From Stomoxys calcitrans (Eukaryota > Arthropoda > Insecta > Diptera > Muscidae), in NCBI RefSeq assembly GCF_963082655.1, contig NC_081552.1:66819465-66883464 (forward strand): a DNA stretch of 64,000 nt, given 5' to 3'. The position numbers were made by a program, and so were the translations under genes. Below, piece by piece: positions 58,424-64,000 of this stretch. Numbering within the stretch: the first letter of the stretch is position 1; every line of letters begins with the position of its first letter. The notes beneath the pieces were generated by a model. That model saw only the letters and a list, made by a program, of their open reading frames with translations. It was not told where the DNA came from and did no database searches.

Positions 58424-60788
58424 TCTTATATATAACAAGTAAAAGCATGCTAAGTTCGGCCGGGCCGAATCTTATATACCCTCCACCATGGTCGCATTTG
58501 TCGAGATATTTTCCCGGCATCTCTTCTTAGGCAAAAAAAAAAGGATATAAGAAAAGATTTGCTCTGCTATTAGAGCGATATTTAGATATGGTAAGATTTG
58601 GACCACAGTTAAATTATGTTTATGTTGGAGACCTGTGTAAAATGTCAGCCAATTCGAATAAGAATTGCGCTCTTTGTGGGCTCAAAAATTAAAATAGAGA
58701 GATCGATTTATATGGGAGCTGTATCGGGCTATAGACCGATTCTGAACATAATAAACACGTATGTTAATGGTCATGAGAGAATCCGTCGTGCAAAATTTCA
58801 GGCATATCGGATAATAATTGCGACCTCTAGGGGTCAAGAAGTCAAGATCCCAGATCGGTTTATATGGCAGCTATATCAGGTTATAAACCGATTTGAACCT
58901 TATTTGACACAGTTGTTGAAAGTAAAAATAAAATACGTCATGCAAAATTTCAGCCAAATCGGATAGGAATTGCGCACTCTAGAGGCTCAAGAAGTCAAGA
59001 CCCAAGATCGGTTTATATGGCAGCTATATCAGGTTATAAACCGATTTGAACCATACTTAGCACAGTTGTTGGATATCATAACAAAACACGTCGTGCAAAA
59101 TTTAATCCCAATCGGATAAGAATTGCGCACTCTAGAGGCTTAAGAAGTCAAGACCCAAGATCGGTTTATATGGCAGCTATATCAAAACATCGACCGATAT
59201 GGCCCATTTACAATACCAACCGACCTACACTAATAAGAAGTATTTGTGCAAAATTTCAAGCGGCTAGCTTTACTCCTTCGGAAGTTAGCGTGCTTTCTAC
59301 AGACATACGGACGGACGGACGGACATGGCTAGATTGACATAAAATTTCACGACGATCAAGAATATATATACTTTATGGGGTCTCAGACGAATATTTCGAG
59401 TAGTTACAATCAGAATGACGAAATTAGTATACCCCCCATCTTATGGTGGAGGGTATAAAAATCAATTTGTGTTTGTTTGTAGGTTTGTTTGTTGGTGTGT
59501 TCCTTATAGAATCAGAAAAGGCTGAACCGATTTTCTTCAAATTTTCACTGATGGTGCACGATGACCCCGTGGTGCAATTAGAATACTCCTTTTTTTGATA
59601 TCTGAAGGGGGAGCGGACCCTCCCCCTTACCATTATTTTCTGAAACGCCAGATCTCGGAGATGGGTGGTGCGACTTAAGCGAAATTTTGTGTCTCATATA
59701 GTACCCTAAAAATAAAAATTTGGTATTCAAATTTCGGATGGGGTACCTAGGGTAGGCGCCCCACCTCGAAGCCTAGCAAATATATATATACACCAATCAC
59801 GACAATATGGGACTCAAATATTTACCGACCATGGCAATATGGGACTCAAATGAAAGGTATTTGCGAACAAAGTACGAATCTGATATCCAAATTTGGGATA
59901 AAGTTTCTGGGAATCCACCCTTCCCCAAAACAAGACTTATTTACTGATCATGGCAATATGGGGCTTAAATAAAAGGTATTTGAGTGTAGAACACAAATCT
60001 GATATCCAGATGTGGGACCAAGTGCTTGAGGGCCGGCTCATCCCCGACAAATCCCCAAAGGAGACAAATTTACGACCAAACAATATGGGGCTCAAATTAA
60101 AGGTCTTTAGTAGTAAAGCACGAATCTGATATCAATGTTCGGGAAAAGTGCCTATGGGGCCACCCCAACCCCATAACACCACCCAAATTGGAAGTATTTG
60201 CTGACCGTTGCAATATGAGGCTCAAAAAAGAGGGATTTTAGAGTAAAACACGAATCTGGTATATATTTTCAAAGCCAAGTCACTGAGTGGCCGCCCCATC
60301 CCGCAAGACACCGCCGAAACCCCAAATCGGGCATATTTACCGACCATGTCAATGTGGGGCTTAAATGAAAGGTATTGGGGGCAGAGCAAGAATTAATACC
60401 TAATTTCGAGACCAATTTTTGGGGGTCTACTCCCTTCTCAAAATACCTCACAAACAGCTGTTTTTTACTGACCATCGCAATATGAGGCTCAATTAAAGGT
60501 ATTTGGGAGTAGAATATGAATTTGATATCCAAATTTACGAAAATGTATTTAGGGCATCACCCCTTCCTCAAAACACCCACCAAAGAGTAAACATTTTTCG
60601 ACCATGGCAATAAGTGGCTCAAATGAAAGGTATTTGAGATTAGAAAACGAATTTCATAACCAGTTTTGGAACCATATGTTTGGGGGACGCCTTATCCTGT
60701 AAACTCCTCCTAAAAACCAATTGCAATATAGTGTTTAAACAAATACTATTAAAAGAAGTCTAATCGGAGCGGGCCCGGTCCAGCTAGT
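58424..60788 (-). mobile_element. Non-autonomous Helitron with HINE in its 5' end
   Basis: It starts TCTTATATAT at 58424-58433, is interrupted by the HINE, and resumes AAAAATCAATTTGTGTTTG at 59457. The 5' segment GGCTGAACCGATTTTCTTC and about eight internal units follow. It ends CGGAGCGGGCCCGG, CAGCTAG, then T. Confidence 0.75.
58434..59456 (+). mobile_element. HINE type A, 1.0 kb, in Helitron 5' end
   Basis: Complete ends with only four units and a (GGAC)n of four. It occupies the same position in the Helitron as the HINE at 45734, but differs in length and sequence. Confidence 0.85.
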
Positions 60789-60838
60789 AACCAACTAAAA
60801 ATAACTGAAAATATTATAATTTGCTTTCTATAATCTAA

Positions 60839-61769
60839 CAAGCTGGAGAGGGCCCGCTCCGCTGCGCCTTCCTGGCGCGTCGTGCTTGCATGTAATATTG
60901 GAGCTCAAACCCTTTTACCTGACAAACCCTTTACCCTGAAAGTAGAAATCGGATTCATACTCTACTCCCAAAAACCACATTTGAGCTACATATTGCCGTA
61001 GAGGGTTATATGTGTGGTTCAGGCGAAGTTTATGAAATAAGTCGTCCCTGAAACACTTGGCCATAAAACAGATTTGAGCACCTTTTTGCCATAGTCCAGA
61101 AATATGTTTAGCTTGAGGCATATGTAGAGTGGGGCGGCCACCCACGCACTATGCCCCGAAAAAATATTAGCATCATGCTCTACTGTTAAATTCCTTTTAT
61201 TTGAGCCGCAATTGCAATTGGTTTAGGGGATTTTTATGGGGTGAGACTACCCCCAAACACTTGGCCTCAAAATTAGATATCAATTTTGTTTTTAACTATT
61301 AAATACCTTAAGGGGGTGCAAATGTTTAGGGGGTTCTTGGCAGGATTCGAATCTAGGCGTTCAGCGTCATAGGCGGACATGCTAGCCTCTGCGCTACGGT
61401 GGCCTCCTATCAGCATCTAGAGCACGATTTAGTTTGAGCCCCATAATATCAAGTATTTTAAAGATTTCAGGGCTACGGGTCTTGTTCAGATCCACACTAA
61501 TTAATTTTTCTTGTTTTGGTTATCTACATTCAAAATCATATCTCACAGCTACCACTTGGCATTCCACATTTTTAAAGGATCCGCAGGTCCTTCTATGTCT
61601 ATCCCAATTTAATTGTAAAATGTGTACTCTCCTACCAAAGACCTTTATTGCTGTCCTATTCTATCCTGATCGGCCTTCATTTATTATTATAATTTCCTTA
61701 TGTTTGGGTAGGATGGGGGAGAGCGAATTCCCTCTGACACGTCCTTTATTTGAATACAATATATTCTTG
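60839..61769 (+). mobile_element. Non-autonomous Helitron, degraded
   Basis: Opens CAAGCTGGAGAGGGCCCGC (degraded CTAG end) facing the previous copy across 50 bp. Internal units are weakly conserved. A SINE interrupts at about 61316-61410. The right end merges with unassigned AT-rich DNA. Confidence 0.5.
61330..61410 (-). mobile_element. tRNA-derived SINE head
   Basis: The minus strand has an A box (TAGCGCAGAGGCTAGC, 61381-61396) and a B box (GATTCGAATCC, 61343-61353), about 54 bp from A box start to B box end, within a tRNA-like 70-bp segment. The acceptor stem is not convincing, so this is a SINE promoter and not a functional tRNA gene. Confidence 0.6.
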
Positions 61770-61771
61770 TA

Positions 61772-62378
61772 AAGGGTGATTTTTTTGAGGTTAGGATTTT
61801 CATGCATTAGTATTTGACAGATCACGTGGGATTTCAGACATGGTGTCAAAGAGAAAGATGCTCAGTATGCTTTGACATTTCATCATGAATAGACTTACTA
61901 ACGAGCAACGCTTGCAAATCATTGAATTTTATTACCAAAATCAGTGTTCGGTTCGAAATGTGTTCATTCACCGTAACGTTGCGCCCAACAGCATCTTTGA
62001 AAAAATACGGTCCAATGATTCCACCAGCGTACAAACCACACCAAACAGTGCATTTTTCGGGATGCATGGGCAGTTCTTGAACGGGTTCTGGTTGCTCTTC
62101 ACTCCAAATGCGGCAATTTTGCTTATTTACGTAGCCATTCAACCAGAAATGAGCCTCATCGCTGAACAAAATTTGTCAAAATTTGAACACATTTCGCACC
62201 GAACACTGATTTTGGTAATAAAATTCAATGATTTGCAAGCGTTGCTCGTTAGTAAGTCTATTCATGATGAAATGTCAAAGCATACTGAGCATCTTTCTCT
62301 TTGACACCATGTCTGAAATCCTACGTGATCTGTCAAATACTAATGCATGAAAATCCTAACCTCAAAAAAATCACCCTT
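61772..62378. mobile_element. Fold-back deletion derivative of the DD41D mariner
   Basis: Two 194-bp arms (61772-61965 and 62185-62378) are near-perfect inverted copies of the mariner 5' end, including its start codon and first 27 codons. The 219-bp loop (61966-62184) is an internal transposase piece (minus strand, containing FSDEAHFWLNGYVNKQNC). TA flanks both sides. It cannot code for a transposase. Confidence 0.85.
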
Positions 62379-62395
62379 TATTTTTATACCCACCA

Positions 62396-62847
62396 TCGAC
62401 GGATGGGGGTATGTTCATTTTGTCATTCCGTTTGGAACACATCGAAATATCCATTTCCGACCCTATAAAGTATATATATTCTTGACCAGCGTAAAAATCT
62501 AAGACGATCTAGACATGTCCGTCCGTCTGTGCGTCTGTCTGTTGAAATCACGTTACAGTCTTAAAAAATAGAGATATTGAGCTGAAATTTTGCACAGGTT
62601 CTTTTTTTTGTCCATAAGCAGGTAAAGTTCGAAAATTGGCTATATCGGACTATATCTTGATATAGCCCCCATATAGACCGATCGGCCGATTTAGGGTCTT
62701 AGGCCAATAAAAACCACATTTATTATCCGATTTTGCTGAAATTTGGGACAATGAGTTGTGTTAGGCCCTTCGACATCCTCCGTCAATTTGGCCCAGATCG
62801 GATTTGGATATAGCTGCCATATAGACCGATCCTCCGATTTAGGGTCG
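62396..62847 (-). mobile_element. HINE type B 3' part
   Basis: Hairpin ATACCCACCATCGACGGATG, core, GTCCGTCCGTCTGT, then TACAGTCTTAAAAAATAGAG and one and a half units. Broken at mariner DNA. Confidence 0.75.
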
Positions 62848-63868
62848 ATTTAGACGTAGCCCCACAAAAAATAGTCTAAAGGCGTCAAATCGCATGATCT
62901 TGGTGGCCAACTTACCGGTCCATTTCTTGAGATGAATTGTTCTCCGAAGTTTTCCCTCAAAATGGCCATAGAATCGCGAGCTGTGTGGCATGTAGCGCCA
63001 TCTTGTTGAAACCACATGTCAACCAAGTTCAGTTCTTCCATTTTTGGCAACAAAAAGTTTGTTAGCATCGAACGATAGCGATCGCCATTCACCGTAACGT
63101 TGCGTCCAACAGCATCTTTGAAAAAATACGGTCTAATGATTCCACCAGCGTACAAACCACACCAAACAGTGCATTTTTCGGGATGCATGGGCAGTTCTTG
63201 AACGGCTTCTGGTTGCTCTTCACTCCAAATGCGGCAATTTTGCTTATTTACGTAGCCATTCAACCAGAAATGAGCCTCATCGCTAAACAAAATTTGTCGA
63301 TAAAAAAGCGGATTTTCTGCCAACTTTTCTAGGGCCCATTCACTGAAAATTCGACGTTGTGGCAGATCGTTCGGCTTCAGTTCTTGCACGAGCTGTATTT
63401 TATACGGTTTTACACCAAGATCTTTGCGTAAAATCTTCCATGTGGTCGAATAACACAAACCCAATTGCTGCTAACGGCGACGAATCGACATTTCACGGTC
63501 TTCAGCAACACTCTCAGAAACAGACGCAATATTCTCTTCTGTACGCACTGTACGCATTCGTGTGGTTGGTTTAATGTCCAATAAAGTAAACTGAGTGCGA
63601 AACTTGGTCACAATCACATTAATTGTTTGCTCACTTGGTCGATTATGTAGACCATAAATCGGACGTAAAGCGCGAAACACATTTCGAACCGAACACTGAT
63701 TTTGGTAATAAAATTCAATGATTTGCAAGCGTTGCTCGTTAGTAAGTCTATTCATGATGAAATGTCAAAGCATACTGAGCATCTTTCTCTTTGACACCAT
63801 GTCTGAAATCCTACGTGATCTGTCAAATACTAATGCATGAAAATCCTAACCTCAAAAAAATCACCCTT
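62848..63868 (-). mobile_element. DD41D (rosa-like) mariner, 3'-truncated
   Basis: The right end has the terminal repeat AAGGGTGATTTTTTTGAGG (reverse) beside TA at 63869-63870, in the TATATATA core of a HINE type B. The left end stops inside the transposase gene, so the 3' terminal repeat is missing. Confidence 0.8.
62850..63755 (-). pseudogene. DD41D mariner transposase, nonsense and truncated
   Basis: Starts MNRLTNEQRLQIIEFYYQNQ, the first HTH. A single TAG (63468-63470 region) follows MSIRRR, where the related frame continues QQLGLCYSTTWKILR (second HTH). Catalytic motifs: LFSDEAHFWLNGY, FQQDGATCHTARDS and DLTPLDYFLWGYV, with 41 residues between the second and third Asp by my count. That spacing is described for rosa-type mariners. 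About 60-70 C-terminal residues are missing beyond GYV. The enzyme is inactive through both the stop and the truncation. Confidence 0.85.
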
Positions 63869-63870
63869 TA

Positions 63871-64000
63871 TATATATTCTTGATCAGCGTAAAAATCTAA
63901 GACGATCTAGACATGTTCGTCCGTCTGTTTGTTGAAATCACGCTACAGTTTTCAAAAATAGAGATATTGAGCTGAAATTTTGCACAGGTTCGTTTTTTGT
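63871..64000 (-). mobile_element. HINE type B piece at window end
   Basis: Core TATATTCTTGATCAGCG, (GTCC) remnant, then CTACAGTTTTCAAAAATAGA and TTGCACAGGTTCG. It continues beyond the window. The mariner separates it from its hairpin. Confidence 0.7.

Noticed and set aside
93..59456. Recurring frames starting MAAISGYGPI or MLSSAGPNLIYPPPW, including 203- and 239-codon examples
   Set aside because: They lie wholly in HINE ends and 153-bp units. Because 153 is a multiple of three, frames pass from unit to unit. They occur on both strands and show no domain or start context, so they are not genes.
61334..61406. Possible functional tRNA gene
   Set aside because: A and B boxes fit, but the acceptor stem and anticodon arm do not pair convincingly; a SINE head explains it better.
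61434..61772. 112-codon frame MSPIISSILKISG
   Set aside because: Lies in degraded Helitron sequence, with no domain and stop-poor by chance.

Overview
This window looks like intergenic, transposon-saturated euchromatin of a higher fly (Diptera, Brachycera). A calyptrate or muscid fly is my best guess, inferred from repeat style and not proven. Nothing is bacterial: there are no operons, ribosome binding sites or CRISPR arrays. Only one good host-gene candidate is visible, at 36092-37855 on the minus strand, with a TATA box upstream and poly(A) signals downstream. It encodes a secreted, cysteine-free protein built from about 58 short N-glycosylation-sequon repeats of the type P-P-x-N-N-[ST]-T-W.

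The rest is nested mobile DNA. The dominant family, called HINE here, has the structure of DINE-1/mini-me (Helentron-associated) elements. It has a 5' palindrome TTCGGCCGGGCCGAA, a 15-bp subterminal inverted repeat TATACCCTCCACCAT, central tandem repeats of exactly 153 bp, a (GGAC)n microsatellite, a conserved core AAGAATATATATACTTTA, and a 3' hairpin ending GGGTAT. Type A is commonest, type B is older and diverged, and type C is seen once as a 3' tail. About 35 copies or fragments are present; five type A copies are almost identical. The second family has canonical Helitron ends (5' TCTATATATA, 3' CTAG followed by T) with irregular 124-132 bp internal repeats.

Layout: 1-9197, a LINE broken by three type A insertions. 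9198-12212, HINE copies and a 180-bp cysteine-rich module. 12213-13967, a Helitron end, a broken mariner with a LINE fragment, and a HINE tail. 13985-17846, HINE copies including a four-unit higher-order array. 17847-25798, Helitron copies with HINE between them. 25885-35408, stacked HINE copies, types A, B and C. 35409-38990, the gene locus. 39001-44932, HINE and Helitron with a 110-unit AAAAC microsatellite. 44936-53585, a Gypsy-type retrotransposon opened by a Helitron, which was itself entered by a HINE and a Tc1 element. 53586-58433, HINE, LINE fragments and a duplicated coding-like unit. 58424-64000, Helitron pairs, a tRNA-type SINE, a fold-back element and its DD41D mariner parent, and HINE type B.

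The nesting gives a relative history. The Gypsy, LINE and HINE type B copies are old and broken. Helitrons entered the Gypsy copy, and HINE type A entered all of them recently. Paralogous empty sites inside the window show that HINE type A inserts without target duplication, just 5' of an A-run. All transposase and reverse transcriptase genes seen are defective. The Tc1 transposase is full length, but its second catalytic Asp is Asn.
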